A stretch of 64,000 bases of DNA from the NCBI RefSeq assembly GCF_037975245.1, contig NC_092564.1:9583984-9647983 (forward strand), given 5' to 3'. This DNA is from Apostichopus japonicus. Its lineage: Eukaryota > Echinodermata > Holothuroidea > Aspidochirotida > Stichopodidae. Position numbers and translations under genes: made by a program. Position 1 is the first letter of the stretch, and the number at the start of each line of letters is the position of its first letter. Shown here one piece after another: positions 22,600 through 35,382 of the stretch. The notes under the pieces were generated by a model. The model did not search any database. It saw nothing but the letters and a program-made list of their open reading frames with translations, and was not told where the DNA came from.

Positions 22600-25000
22600 T
22601 ATAGTGTTGGTTACTTTATTGGTACATGTAGGACCACAATTACTTGGACTATTTGAGCCCAATCTTGCTTGATAATATTATGTGTATTGTCATATACCCC
22701 TACGCAAGGAACCACGGTGCCCTTGGGCTCTTGTTTAAACTACGTTGCGTACTAAAAAGTACAAAGTTAAATTTCTGTCCCCATTTTCAGGCACATAGTG
22801 GTGGATCGCCGTTGTTGGGGAAGGGTTGAACAATTTTGTTCTTCAAAAAGGGCTTAGATGCCAAGTGGTGCTTTTATTTACATTTTTTTACCTACATTCA
22901 TGAACTAAAGAGAGTATATTTAATTTTTTTTTTGCTCGCTTTGAATATTCACCATCGGTTCCCCAAAAATTTCTGTCGGGGCACTCTGCCCCCTGCCTCC
23001 TGCTGGGTACGCCACTGGCCAAGGATGAAGGTATGTGCAGTCAGCTGAGCTTAGCATCATAATCAATGATAGTCTGGACTCTGGTTGTTATTTGGACTGT
23101 AGAGATAAACTTTGGATAAGCTTTCATGTTGGGGATATTGAGTACAAGAAGTCTGTCAGTTGCATTAAAGCTCAAATATATCATATAGCTGTCATTGTAA
23201 ATACATTGTTACAGACCCCTAAGTAATCTCAATAATTTGTATGATTTTTGCAACAAATAGTTGTATTATTAATCAATATTTTAGAATATTATAAATTAAT
23301 CTAAGAATCATAGTATAGAAATGCCTGGTGTGTGTGCATATCTGGTGTGTGTAGAATATTTGGAAAAGTTGAGAAGCTTCTAGAAGAGTTAGAACTTTTG
23401 AGAATAATTTAGATCATTCAACACAGAACACATTTGAACATGCTAGAACATTGGAGTGCTGCAAAGGGGACATCCCCTGTGCTATTTTTAGAACACTAGG
23501 TGAGGATTTCCTGGAAAGGTGAAGTGACCTTTTGGATTGGTTTAACCATCTTGGCTCAAGGAGTTTTATAACATCTCGCTCAAGTGAATCCTACAATTCC
23601 AGTGTGAGTAAATACTCACTTAGTTTGACAGTAGAGTTATAGCTGTCTTTATATTAGTGGATTTGTCACAAGTTTGCCGGCTTCAAAGTCGTCCATCGTT
23701 GTGTAGCCGTCCAAGCACTTCTTATTGTGGCCTCTGAGTTACCCAAGGACAGGAATCCAAGGATAAATAAGCTGCAAGCACAACTTGGACATTCATTAGT
23801 AGTAGACCTCCGAAGTGGAAATCATCAAGTTGAGAACTGGATTTCTTCAATATTGGACATTCGTCCGCCGACAAGTTTCGCCATTAACCACAATGACCAC
23901 AATGCTGTACAAGTTCAGGTGTCATATTCATTAAAGAAGATACTCAAACCATATCATCAAAACCACAATGTATTTTTACATTCTGGTTAACTTGAATGGA
24001 TGTCAACATACTTCTTCACATTGCAATGTGGCAACATCTCAATTTCACACATAGTTATAATAAGCTTTGTTTGATTTGAAGTTTTTTATTATAAAAGCCA
24101 GTACTTCCATAAGCAAAGGTAAATTGGTGCAACATAGCTACTGTGTTAGTGTTAGCATTAAACATTTCTGACATGGTCCCTGTATTTTGTCTTATTGGCA
24201 CCACTTCCTTGGTTTTCCTTCTGCAGTCAACTGTCTTTTTCATTTTCTACTGGCAGGAGGTTGCCTGCAGTCAGCATAGCAGGCCACAGGGACCACATGC
24301 TAGCATGTAGTACTGATTTGACAGTCCTTCAAACTTGTATCTTCTACTGCACAGGAGGAAGAGCTTAAACATAATTGGGAAATAAATCAGGGACCTGCTA
24401 TTTAGAAATAGCAGGTCCCTGATTAAATCACACGGTCTACAACAGTTTATATCTATGTCTAACATAATGTTGTAGATAGTAGCTACTGTTTGTTTGGGTT
24501 TCTATTTGGAATCAAATTTTACTTTAACTGTGCCTGCCAGGTGTTCTTTGAGTTTACTTGTCAATGTGTGGTTACTTAATATGGATTATTGGAAACAGTC
24601 ATTCTCACAAATCAGTGTATAGTTTTAAAATTCGAGCATGGTCCTGGTTTAGGTGACACGGTGTATTAATAGTTGGCTATCCAGTTGCAATATTTTTACT
24701 TACCTGAAAGTAGCAGGAACAGGTTACGATTAAATTAAATTATTTAATCGAGTTGTGGTCGGTAAGTATGCATTAAAACTGTTCCATATTACTTTAAGGT
24801 GTCAAGGTATCTTTTTGTTGCAGAATGTAGGAATCTTCTTTTGCTCATTGGTTTGGCTGTATTTTACGTATTTAAAGAGGGCAAAGTTACATTTCCAGAA
24901 ATGTTGGGGGAGGGGGGGGGGGGATGGTACAACTACTGAAGGGCAATTTCGCAAATGTACAGCTTTAACTGATGAACTGACACACCTGACTCGGAATTAA
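22600..25000. other. Intergenic, no gene recognised
   Basis: Contains a MITE-like end near 23005-23020 (TGGGTACGCCACTGG), a perfect hairpin at 24385-24424, and a poly-G tract near 24906-24922. Short open frames have no recognisable domains. Confidence 0.5.
24385..24424. repeat. Perfect 19-bp hairpin with a 2-nt spacer
   Basis: The arm AATCAGGGACCTGCTATTT (24385-24403) is followed by AG and then its exact reverse complement (24406-24424). The loop is too short for a microRNA precursor. It is more likely a small palindrome or an inverted-repeat scar. Confidence 0.9.
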
Positions 25001-25289
25001 AAATTTTCGAACCTTTCAAAATAAGAAACATTTAATACGAAACTCGGAAAAAATTAGAAGCAGTGAGGTGAGTTTAGTGCACGTATTCCACTTGGTATAG
25101 TCTCTGCAACTTTTTATAATCAGTATCGTTCTCGCACTGTTGATTTGTGAAATTTCAGTCATTTTTTATTTCTTGGATGGTGGAAAGGTGATGAATTAAT
25201 ACAGTGAAAGTTACATACATTTTGATAACGATATATTCTGGTTAAATTATACTTCATCGCTGTTTTCTTTGTTTGTTTTTGTAAAAAAA

Positions 25290-27690
25290 ATATTATAAAA
25301 AACAGTTGTAATCCCGAGAAACACCAAAAATATCCATAAATGTGGTTAACATTACTACATAGTGTATTTAACACAGTCTACCAAAAACAAAAAATAAACG
25401 TGTCCATAAGAGTCATAAGTTATCGCAATTTTTCGTCAAAATGTATTAAATTTGGTCAAAAATCGAATTTTGGAATTTTCCCAAATCAATCGCGTTACTG
25501 AGCTACCCTGAGGTGGAGCTGAGTTTTAACCCCGAGAAACACCCTAATTGTCCATCAGTGTAGCTGAAATTACTACATAGTGTAGTGAACATAGCCTTCA
25601 ATAAGTAAACGTGTCCATTATAGTCATAAGTTATCGCAATTTTTTCGTCAAAATGTATTCAATTTGGTGAAAAATCGAATTTTGGAATTTTCCCAAATCA
25701 ATCGCGTTACTGAGCTACCCTGAGGTGGAGCTGAGTTTTAACCCCGAGAAACACCCTAATTGTCCATCAATGTAGCTGAAATTACTACATAGTGTATTGA
25801 ACATAGTCTACAATGAGTAAACGTGTCCATTATAGTAATAAGTTATCGCAATTTTTCGTAAAAATGTATTCAATTTGGTGAAAAATCGAATTTTTAAAAT
25901 TTCCCAAATCAATCGCGTTACTGAGCTACCCTGAGGTGGAGCTGAGTTTTATCCTCGAGAAACACACTAATTGTCCATCAATGTAGCTGAAATTACTACA
26001 TAGTGTATTGAACATAGTCTACAATTAATAAACGTGTCAATTAGAGTCATATAAGTTATCGCAATTCTTCGTCAAAATGTATTCAATTTGGTCAAAAATC
26101 GAATTTTGGAATTTTCCAAAATCAATCGCGTTACTGAGCTACCCTGAGGTGGAGCTGAGTTTTAACCCCGAGAAACACCCTAATTGTCCATCATTGTAGC
26201 TGAAATTACTACATAGTGTATTGAACATAGTATACAACAAATAAACGGGTCCATTATAGTCATAAGTTATCGCAATTTTTCGTCAAAATGTATTCAATTT
26301 GGTGAAAAATCGAATTTTGGAATTTTCCAAAATCATTCGCGTTACTGAGCTACCCTGAGGTGGAGCTGAGTTTTAACCCCGAGAAACACCCTAATTGTCC
26401 ATCAATGTAGCTGAAATTACTACATAGTGTATTAAACATAGTCTACAACAAATAAATGGGTCCATTAGAGTCATAAGTTATCGCAATTTTTCGTCAAAAT
26501 GTATTCAATTTGGTGAAAAATCGATTTTTAAAATTTCCCAAATCAATCGCGTTACTGAGCTACCCTGAGGTGGAGCTGAGTTTTAACCCCGAGAAACACC
26601 CTAATTGTCCATCAATGTAGCTGAAATTACTACATAGTGTATTGAACATAGTCTACAATAAGTAAACGTGTCCATTATAGTAATATGTTATCGCAATTTT
26701 TCGTCAAAATGTATTCAATTTGGTGAAAAATCGAATTTTGGAATTTTCCAAAATCATTCGCGTTACTGAGCTACCCTGAGGTGGAGCTGAGTTTTAACCC
26801 CGAGAAACACCCTAATTGTCCATCAATGTAGCTGAAAATACTACATAGTGTATTGAACATAGTCTACAACAAATAAACGGGTCCATTATAGTCATAAGTT
26901 ATCGCAATTCTTCGTAAAAATGTATTCAATTTGGTGAAAAATCGATTTTTAAAATTTCCCAAATCAATCGCGTTACTGAGCTACCCTGAGGTGGAGCTGA
27001 GTTTTAACCCCGAGAAACACCCTAATTGTCCATCAATGTAGCTGAAATTACTACATAGTGTATTGAACATAGTCTACAACAAATAAATGGGTCCATTAGA
27101 GTCATAAGTTATCGCAATTTTTCGTCAAAATGTATTCAATTTGGTGAAAAATCGATTTTTAAAATTTCCCAAATCAATCGCGTTACTGAGCTACCCTGAG
27201 GTGGAGCTGAGTTTTAACCCCGAGAAACACCCTAATTGTCCATCATTGTAGCTGAAAATACTACATAGTGTATTGAACATAGTCTACAACAAATAAACGG
27301 GTCCATTATAGTCATAAGTTATCGCAATTCTTCGTAAAAATGTATTCAATTTGGTGAAAAATCGATTTTTAAAATTTCCCAAATCAATCGCGTTACTGAG
27401 CTACCCTGAGGTGGAGCTGAGTTTTAACCCCGAGAAACACCCTAATTGTCCATCAATGTAGCTGAAATTACTACATAGTGTATTGAACATAGTCTACAAT
27501 AAGTAAACGTGTCCATTAGTCATAAGTTATCGCAATTTTTTGGAAAAAATGTATTCAATTTGGTCAAAAAATCGAGGAGGAGTTTTAACGCCGAGAAACA
27601 CCCAAATTGTCCATAAATGTTGCTGAAAATAATACACAGTGTATTTAACATTATTTAAAATAAATAAACGGGTCCATAAGAGTCATAAGT
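25290..27690. repeat. Satellite array of ~210-bp monomers (about 11 copies)
   Basis: The landmark AGCTACCCTGAGGTGG recurs at 25501, 25713, 25924, 26137, 26348, 26558, 26769, 26979, 27189 and 27399, spaced 210-213 bp. Diverged edge copies lie at about 25290-25500 and 27530-27690. Monomers differ in an internal block (GAATTTTGGAATTTTCC versus GATTTTTAAAATTTCCC), and the two variants are partly interleaved. No coding potential. Confidence 0.95.
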
Positions 27691-27699
27691 AAATTGTTT

Positions 27700-29474
27700 T
27701 CAACAGACTCTTAAATAAATACATCCTTTTTGTAGAAAGAAACAGCTATTAAGACTTTCATTATATAAAAGTCCACACGAAGCTTCCGTATCGCTTTTAT
27801 CCGCTAGGTGGAGCTTATTTTGGTTGGGCGCAACTGATTTACATGTTATTATCTACCCTGAGGTGGAGAAGTTCAAAGTTGCAACCCCTGATGCGCGAAC
27901 AACTCCCTGCTAATACTCAGTTCGATCGACCGACCGGCCGACTATCACAGTTATACTGGTAATGGTACGCACTACCCGAACAATGTAGCGGATGCCTGCC
28001 TCCGGATCTCATATTAATTAACCGAAACGATCACATGAAGTCTTATTTTTTCCATCTTGTCTTTTCAATGGTAAGGTTTTCTTCCTCGGTGAATTGTTAT
28101 TGTTTATTCTACGCCTTTGATTTGGTAGTCTACACGGAATGATTTATATCTTAATAAAACTTGGTACAAGTTGCTTCAGTTGCCTACGCAACCTCACACT
28201 TCAGCGCAGCAGCAAGGCTGAGAAGCAAGGGGCTAGTACATAGATCTGCAGTGGGTTATGGCCTCTTAAGTCTTATGTTTAGCCTTACCTCATAAGTAAG
28301 ATTAGGAACCAGACCGACTTATGGTCTTGGCTCTAACTTCATATCAATTTCACGTGTCAAAAATGTGTACATTTAGTCACACAAAATCTTAGAGTTATCA
28401 TTTAAATATGACTTATATCAGCTTTACCTAAAACCTGTGGTGTTGTCGAATAGGCTAGGCTTACAGTACACACTGTTCTGAAGAAAGTCCTGATTTGCAA
28501 ACGCTTTATATGGTAACAAATTCAACCAATTAGAAATCATTCCAAAATTTTCTGAAAGATAGCTTCCCGCGATATCTCTCCAAATCCGTTTCAAGGAAAT
28601 CATTGATCACTATTAAAGGGCTGGTTGAACAATGCTGTTGAAAACCTCGCTCTACAAGAGGTAACCATAAGCATTGTGCAAATTGAATAGTGAAGTCTAC
28701 TTAGCCCCTCAAGTCCTGTCATAAACAGTCTTTGAATGAGAGGAAAGTTATATCATTGGAAAGATAACTCATTTAAGTCTAAAACAATTTATCCGTCTCA
28801 AGCTAAGAATACAAAGAAGGTCACATATGAAAAGGCAAGCTGAATTTGGGTCCCTATGATAAAGCCATAGAGAGCTAAAGATGTTCTCGCACTACAGCTA
28901 ATTGCTGCTTAGGAAAGGGAAAAAGGAATTGATATGGTCATCAACGACTTTATCACATTTTTAGAGAAATTCTATCTATCTCATTCTAGCATAACTATGG
29001 TATGAATGGTAACTCAGTATTGTAACAGGGGTCGATCCAGGCCTAGGCCCTGTCTCTTATCAAGAGACACCTCCACAAAAAGGCTACAGCCTTGGCTATA
29101 GTTGTTAATATTGATAGAAAATCTCAATTACTGCCATAGCCAATGCTAAAGACTTAACCTGAGACTATAAATTCCAGCCAGCAAGGCGCATTTAGGCCTG
29201 ATGCTGTTTGCTTTCAAATTCAATATCAAATGTCTACTCAGACATTATCATGCATTCGATAGAGGACTGTGCATAAGGATGCAGTGTGCTGTTATGTATT
29301 TCTTTGATGACATGTACAGTAGATGCCAGAGAGGAATTCCATCAAAATTCTTTGTTCATTGACAAATGTTATCATTTTAAATTGTAACTTAAGTAGAAAC
29401 AACCACCATAATATAATTATATATAAAGTCCAATGTCCATGTGTTTTGTTTTTGATCTGCTTTACCTTCTATAG
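27700..29474. other. Intergenic or upstream intron of the MIF4G gene
   Basis: Nothing I can name. The N-terminal exon(s) of the downstream MIF4G-domain gene should lie here or further left, but I could not pick one with confidence. Confidence 0.4.
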
Positions 29475-29900
29475 GATATCAATAAGGTCCTTACCATTTT
29501 GCAGGAGGCAACCCATCAGTTTGCAAACAAATCTTTGAACTCCTCGCAAGTAACTAAAGAAATCCTGAGTCAGGCTTACCACAACGACTGGACAGGAGAT
29601 CACCTCGAGCACTTCTGTCACATCTACTACACATGGACACTGGAAACTCCTGAAAACGTGGAAGTTTCTGCTGTTCTGGTACAAGATGTTATTTCACTTG
29701 AAATTGATGGTAAAATGTTCAGAACTCATTGGTTCCATAGATTGCAAGAAGACTTTCAAAATGCATTGGTCTTGAAGATGACTAACAGGAGACGATGGAT
29801 CAACTTTGCTTCATACCTCTGCAAGATTTTAGTGAATCTCACCATCAATGGAGCTCCTATTCTGGTGATACTTGGACCGACCTGTACATGCCTCGATATG
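29475..29900 (+). CDS. MIF4G-domain protein, internal exon
   Basis: Begins after the acceptor TTCTATAG and ends at the donor GATATG|GTAAAT; 142 codons, phase 0 at both ends. The product starts DINKVLTILQEATHQ and includes FRTHWFHRLQEDFQ, RRWINFASYLCKIL and NGAPILVILGPTCTCLDM. This arrangement of HEAT-like helices matches small MIF4G-domain translation factors of the MIF4GD (SLIP1)/CTIF/PAIP1 type, which bind stem-loop-binding protein, cap-binding or poly(A)-binding partners in the cytoplasm. It joins in frame to the exons at 31238 and 31973. The first ~30 codons are duplicated at 36410. The exact orthologue is not settled. Confidence 0.75.
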
Positions 29901-30465
29901 GTAAATTTTACGACAGTTTCACAAATATCTGCGTTTACATCAAGGGGCTAGTTAACCTACTGTACATTGCAGGGAAGGGTAAACTTTTGAGGCCCTCTCG
30001 GAGTGTTTTCTTGACTTCTATGTTTCAAGGATGATGGTCAAAGTCTTTGGTCAAAGTTGGTCAAAGTTTTTGAACTCCTCATCCAAAAGCAAGTATTTTG
30101 TCCAAGGTAAAAAAAAATCAATGCCAAAGGTTCTAGAAGGTAACTGGAAGTCTCATTATTTATCAATGATGTGCAAACAATGTTTTCCCTGTGAGTAACA
30201 GACAATGAAACTATGGAATGATCTGGGGCTTATTTATGTCTGTATCTGTAGACAAGCAGTGCTTACGTTCAAGCTGTTTCTATGAACAGAAGGCTAAAGA
30301 GTTAAAATTAGAATCATTCCAGGACGTTTTTACAAATTCAGGAATATTCACAGGACAGTAAACTGTATAAAGTCTGGGGACTTTTCCAAGGACCACTTTG
30401 AATACAAGAGAGGTACATTAAATCTGGGGACAATTCCAAAAAAATGAGGACGTTCAGCCACTTAC

Positions 30466-30824
30466 AGGCATTGAGGACTTGCGCCAACCGCGTGCAGCCA
30501 TCTGGAAAAGTTAACTTTCTGTTGCTTGCAGGGGGCGTTTTGTTCTTGTCGCTACAAAATGCAGACAGTAATGAAACGTGATACCTTGTTATCTTTAGCT
30601 GGACCTGAGATGTCCATCACTATATTGTTTATACACTGTGCTGTGGGTATTGACCGTAGCTGTATGTACTGACTGTACACTAGTGTCTAATTACCGACGG
30701 TAGCAAGCTGTGTGTGTATTTTCTGGGATCTATGGTGGTGTCTTATACTTCTGTTACACCTCATTCGAAACTAGGTCAGATGACCAGCATTAGACGTTTC
30801 TTTTTGCGCAAGTCTTCACACCCT
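30466..30824. mobile_element. piggyBac-like MITE, copy 1
   Basis: A 359-bp element starting AGGCATTGAGGACT and ending AAGTCTTCACACCCT. It is flanked on the right by TTAA (30825-30828) and on the left by TTAC (30462-30465), probably a mutated TTAA. Homologous copies lie at 37604-37966 and 44267-44511. It lies in the intron between the MIF4G exons. Confidence 0.75.
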
Positions 30825-31237
30825 TTAAGGTTAAGGATGAGGAAGGTAGAAGTATTGATGTAAACAGTAGCAAATAAGATTATAAGAAATATGAGGTACC
30901 AATTTTGCAATATATCTTTAAGGTAGGTTAAGTAAAGTAGGATTTATACAATCTAAATATCCTTAATGGTATTTGTATTGGCAAATGCATGCAACATTCT
31001 TCTTTTTTTCATCAAACAAATTATTTGTTTATTCTGGGATAATTTATGCTTTTGTTGCTCATTTATAGTAGTAAGACACTGTAGTCTACTATTTTTCATT
31101 TGCTCATATTTTAGTCGAAACTTGGAAGCTGTGTATCATACATAAATTTCAGACAGTTGTGCTATTTAATATCGCAAAGCTGAACTATTCTGTGTGGTGT
31201 GTTTTGATATTTATTTTATGGCTTCTCTTTTTGACAG

Positions 31238-31291
31238 CTGTTAACAAGCCAAGATACTACCAGTGAAGAAATAGAATGTGGTGTGAAACAG
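31238..31291 (+). CDS. MIF4G-domain protein, short exon
   Basis: 54 bp (18 codons, phase 0) between the acceptor TTTTTGACAG and the donor AAACAG|GTAAAG. It encodes LLTSQDTTSEEIECGVKQ, the acidic linker helix that in MIF4GD reads as a Glu-rich segment followed by the next repeat. Confidence 0.7.
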
Positions 31292-31972
31292 GTAAAGTAT
31301 ATGATGATAATGAGCTGGGAATAATTTGACTGTTCAAAGTTTGTGTAGTAGTTGCAAAGGCTCCTGAACTTTCCCTCCTATAAAATGATATGGCTCCTGT
31401 TTACAAAAACTGCTATACATCTGTGCCTGGATAAAAAAATTTGAAGTGATGAGTTAATTATTTGGTACAGCTAGAAAAAGTAATCAATGTTCTGCTGAGC
31501 ACACTGGTAAACTTGGATTGACACTTGAAATGATGAATTTATTAATCTGACCTCATGGTTACAGGGATCATCTTGTAAAACTTAAATCCAACAGCTACTG
31601 TGTAGATGTATAAAGTAAAGATGTGATGATAGGCAGTGATAGATTTACAGTAGTATGTGTTCCCTAAAAACATTTGAGTACATACATCACTGTATAGGTT
31701 GACCCTTTGACTTATTGTGCAAATTACTCCTCCATAGTGTAACACCAAACTAGTTTATAAGTTAACTGTGTGCAATAAAAGCAAAAGTTTCTGCAAACAC
31801 AACACATGGTAACACATTGACAAAATTCTGCATATCATTTACAACTTCATTACATTTGTTTCTTATTTCTTACATGTATTTAACAACCATTTAGCTAACT
31901 TCTTCATCATCAGGCTCTGTGTTATTTTCTCGCTGTATTGCTAAAAAAAAACTTCTTTTCTTTTGTTTGTAG

Positions 31973-32209
31973 TTGGTCAACTGTGGCCCTCTGTTGACTG
32001 AATACTATTCTGACGGATTAGATCAGCTGATGACCAAAATCAGGCACAAGATACTTGCTAGCGACACCCCCCTTGTCGGTCAAACATTCCTGTTGGAGGC
32101 ATTTGAGCTTTATTTGGGAGAATGGAAGCTAAAAAGCAGCGTGAAGGAATACTACAAAAATCGTCTCTTTGAAATACAGGTTCCACTGAAAGACATCCAT
32201 GATGATTAA
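31973..32209 (+). CDS. MIF4G-domain protein, terminal exon
   Basis: Begins after the acceptor TTTTGTTTGTAG and ends at TAA (32207-32209), 78 residues. LDQLMTKIRHKIL, FLLEAFELYLGEWKL and a final EYYKNRL align with the C-terminal helices of MIF4GD, including its W-K...YYY end. With the two upstream exons, 238 residues are visible. The gene converges on the minus-strand TTC23 gene. Confidence 0.75.
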   Translation: MVNCGPLLTEYYSDGLDQLMTKIRHKILASDTPLVGQTFLLEAFELYLGEWKLKSSVKEYYKNRLFEIQVPLKDIHDD

Positions 32210-32456
32210 GTTTCGGTCTGAGTTTTCTTCTCCAAGAATGAAAAGTGACTTCATGTTTCTGTTAGTTTATGAAAGTGACAGTACCCAACGTTACCAAAGT
32301 AATTATTTATTTTATTACTCAAGCCACAAAATTAGATTCCCTATGCATAAGAAAACTTGAATTTTTCTTTGATAAAAGGAAGGAAAGTATCGTAAAGGAG
32401 ACCTGTATTTTAGAACATTCTCAACCAAAGAGCACAAGCACGTTCATACTCTAAAT

Positions 32457-32816
32457 CAGGGGAGGGCAACCTACGGCCCGCGGGCCACATGCGGCCCGCC
32501 AGTGATTTTTTTTGCGGCGCGTGAGATGTCTCATGAAAAAGAAAAAAATCAATCTATTTTACATCATCACAAAAAACGAGATAGCTGCTTAGAATTTATC
32601 GGCACTAATGATGCTGTCAGATAGGCCTACTATCCCCATTAATTATCAACAGGACTGTATTGACATTATGTTTTTGTGAATACAGATTAAGTACACACAC
32701 CTATTGCTTGGAAGTCCTTGGAATCAAAGGTTTGAAATCAACAGCAGGTCGTTGGTTAGGTGCAGCCCAGTCAATTTTTCACTCCTTATATCTGGCCCAT
32801 TCATTCAAAAAGGTTG
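32457..32816. mobile_element. hAT-like MITE with 8-bp target duplication CTCTAAAT
   Basis: The left end CAGGGGAGGGCAACCT is followed by the GGCCCGCGGGCC block typical of a widespread hAT terminus. The right end stops at AAAAAGGTTG. CTCTAAAT is present immediately left (32449-32456) and right (32817-32824). The right terminus lacks the last ~10 bp expected from the left end. Confidence 0.8.
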
Positions 32817-33359
32817 CTCTAAATGTAAAACTGATACATTTTGTTAGACTCATATACTTCTGGGGTGACCAGCATTTGGCTTCCAAAAGACTGCAAGTTT
32901 CATGAAAACAGTTGAAGGGATATTCCAGTGGCAATGATGTAACAGTCATCTTAAAGAGAAGAATGTTCTATGATGTTAGTTGAAAGTAAAGTGATGTTCA
33001 TGGCAGGTGTTCATCAGAAGGTTGATTTTCCTATTAATTTCTCTTTCTGGTATATGCTTTAGAATTTAATCACAATGCAAATTTTGTGGTAGAAATATTA
33101 CTTTCCTTGTCAGTAAACAAATTCTTAAACTATTAGAGACGGGGGGGGGGGGGGGGATGGGGGGAGGACATTTTCAGTTCAATTGCCATGGCACCATTCA
33201 CCTTACTGTTGCCAGATGAAATCACAAAATATGACCAAATTAGAAGAGGGAATAAAATATATATTTTTCGTCAAACAAACTACTTTGAGGCTGTGATTGT
33301 GACCTAAAGATGCAGAAAATTGTCAGCAACTTTAGCCGAACAATCACTCCCCGGAATAT

Positions 33360-33795
33360 GCCTCAAAGAGTATCAACTCTTAATATACGGTGTGTTCTTT
33401 CCAGGTAAATATTGCCTCAAAGAGTATCAACTCTTAATATACGGTGTGTTCTTTCAAGGTTAATATTGCCTCAAAGAGTATCAACTCTTAATATACGGTG
33501 TTTACTTTCAAGGTTAACATTGCCTCAAGGAGTATCAACTCTTAATATATGGTGTGTTCTTTCAAGGTTAACATTGCCTCAAGGAGTATCAATTCTTTAA
33601 TACACGGTGTGTTCTTTCAAGATTAACATTGCCTCAAGGAGTATCAACTCTTTAATACACGGTGTGTTCTTTCAAGGTTAACATTGCCTCAAGGAGTATC
33701 AACTCTTTAATACACGGTGTGTTCTTTCAAGGTTAACATTGCCTCAAGGAGTATCAACTCTTTAATACACGGTGTGTTCTTTCAAGGTTAATATA
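33360..33795. repeat. Minisatellite, eight copies of a 54-55-bp unit
   Basis: GCCTCAA(A/G)GAGTATCAACTC starts at 33360, 33414, 33468, 33522, 33576, 33631, 33686 and 33741. The first units are exactly 54 bp, so one frame reads as an 18-residue repeat. That frame breaks where the unit becomes 55 bp, so it is not a gene. Confidence 0.95.
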
Positions 33796-33799
33796 GCAC

Positions 33800-35146
33800 A
33801 AGTAGAATAGAGAAGGCTTCTGATGATACAAGTCATATTTATATTTACAAAGGCCTTACGTGACCCAGACGACTAGGATATTATGTACATGTACCAGTTG
33901 CAAATTAATTTTGTCCACACTTTTACCTTCCTATTAACATGAACTATGGTAGTTCTGATGCTAACCCTTATACAAAAGGGAAACTTAACACTTATATACA
34001 TCATAAGTTATGAAAGATTATTATATGCTTATTAATATTTCTCTGGTGTATTTAACATTACCTAGTGAGTTATGACCATGTCATGGCTTTCATCATTAAG
34101 AAGCTTAGAAGAACTTCTTTTTTACAGCAATAACAACGAGAAACATACAATTTCAAAAGTGCCTTATGAAAAGCAATACTCACTCCATTTCTAACTGAAG
34201 GAACTTTGAAAATACACCGACATGCTCCAATTTTCTCAAAACTGATTGTATTTTCCAAATCTGCAGTTATCATATTCATGAAAATTCCATCAAGGCATTT
34301 ATGCCAGCAAAGCAAATAATAATTTGTGACTTTAAAAATTTGCTGCAAATCAATAAGAGTTTCTGTAGGTTTATTTTTTATTATTATTATTATTATTATT
34401 ATGTTATTTTCAACTGCTGTTTTGCAATTACTTCTATGTTCATTTTCAACAGTTAGGTCTAACTCCCAATAATTCATGTGTTAAATTTAAAGTAACACTA
34501 TGGATGGTTACAGTACAACGACCTATAGACATGACAAAGAGGCTAGTCAAGTGTTTGGTGCAATTAATGGCTTCCTTTGTTTTCTCTCTTTTTCCTTTCA
34601 AATTTTGTATTTGTTGATTTCTACACATTACACATCTCATCCCAGAGATTTTAACAAACATCCGTCCATTTTTTGTTTTTCCGCCTGCAAAATACATTTT
34701 CTTAATATTATGTGGTATAAAAGTTCAAATTGTGTACGTACTCCCACCATATCTTCCACCTTGCCTTAAACTTATATTTAAAAGACCTTGATCATTCATT
34801 ACCAGTTTATGTTATTTTTTTATTGCTCCATGTTAGTTCTTGCTATATTTAGATTTAAGATTTCACATTGCCTCTCCATTGTGCTGTTTATTTTGGTATT
34901 GAGAGACCATCAATAAATTCTGTTCAAGATGAGTCATTTCTTATGTATATGTCACCATCTATTTTGTTGAATTTTCACACAAAATTTAAATCATGTGATT
35001 ACCGCTAAAGATGACCTTCTACAACATATTTCTTTCAGTAAAAGGAGAAACAAGCCCATCCTTCATTATTGATTTAGGAATATGTGATAGATACTTACTT
35101 GTCATAAAAAAAAACTTGTCAAAACAACCAAGAATTTTTTTTTCAA
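33800..35146. other. Intergenic, no gene recognised
   Basis: AT-rich with an (ATT)n run near 34376-34400. Open frames on both strands show no recognisable motif. Confidence 0.5.
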
Positions 35147-35184
35147 TTGGGAGATATCACATCCATGACACACAAAGTTGAAGA

Positions 35185-35382
35185 CTTGATCAAGTCTAAT
35201 GATGACCTCATCAAGTCTAATGATGACCCCATGAAGTCTAATGATGACCTCATCAAGTCTAATGATGACCTCATCAAGTCTAATGATGACCTCATCAAGT
35301 CTAATGATGACCTCATCAAGTCTAATGATGACCCCATCAAGTCTAATGATGACCTCATCAAGTCTAATGATGCCTCATCAAG
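35185..35382. repeat. 21-bp minisatellite, about nine copies
   Basis: The unit is GATGACCTCATCAAGTCTAAT with minor variants (CTC/CCC, ATC/ATG). Because 21 is divisible by three, it is open on both strands, as DDLIKSN repeats forward and SSLDLMR repeats in reverse. No start context or flanking exon structure supports translation. Confidence 0.95.

Noticed and set aside
25290-27690. CRISPR-like or regulatory array
   Set aside because: The whole ~210-bp monomer is repeated with no unique spacers; it is an ordinary eukaryotic satellite.
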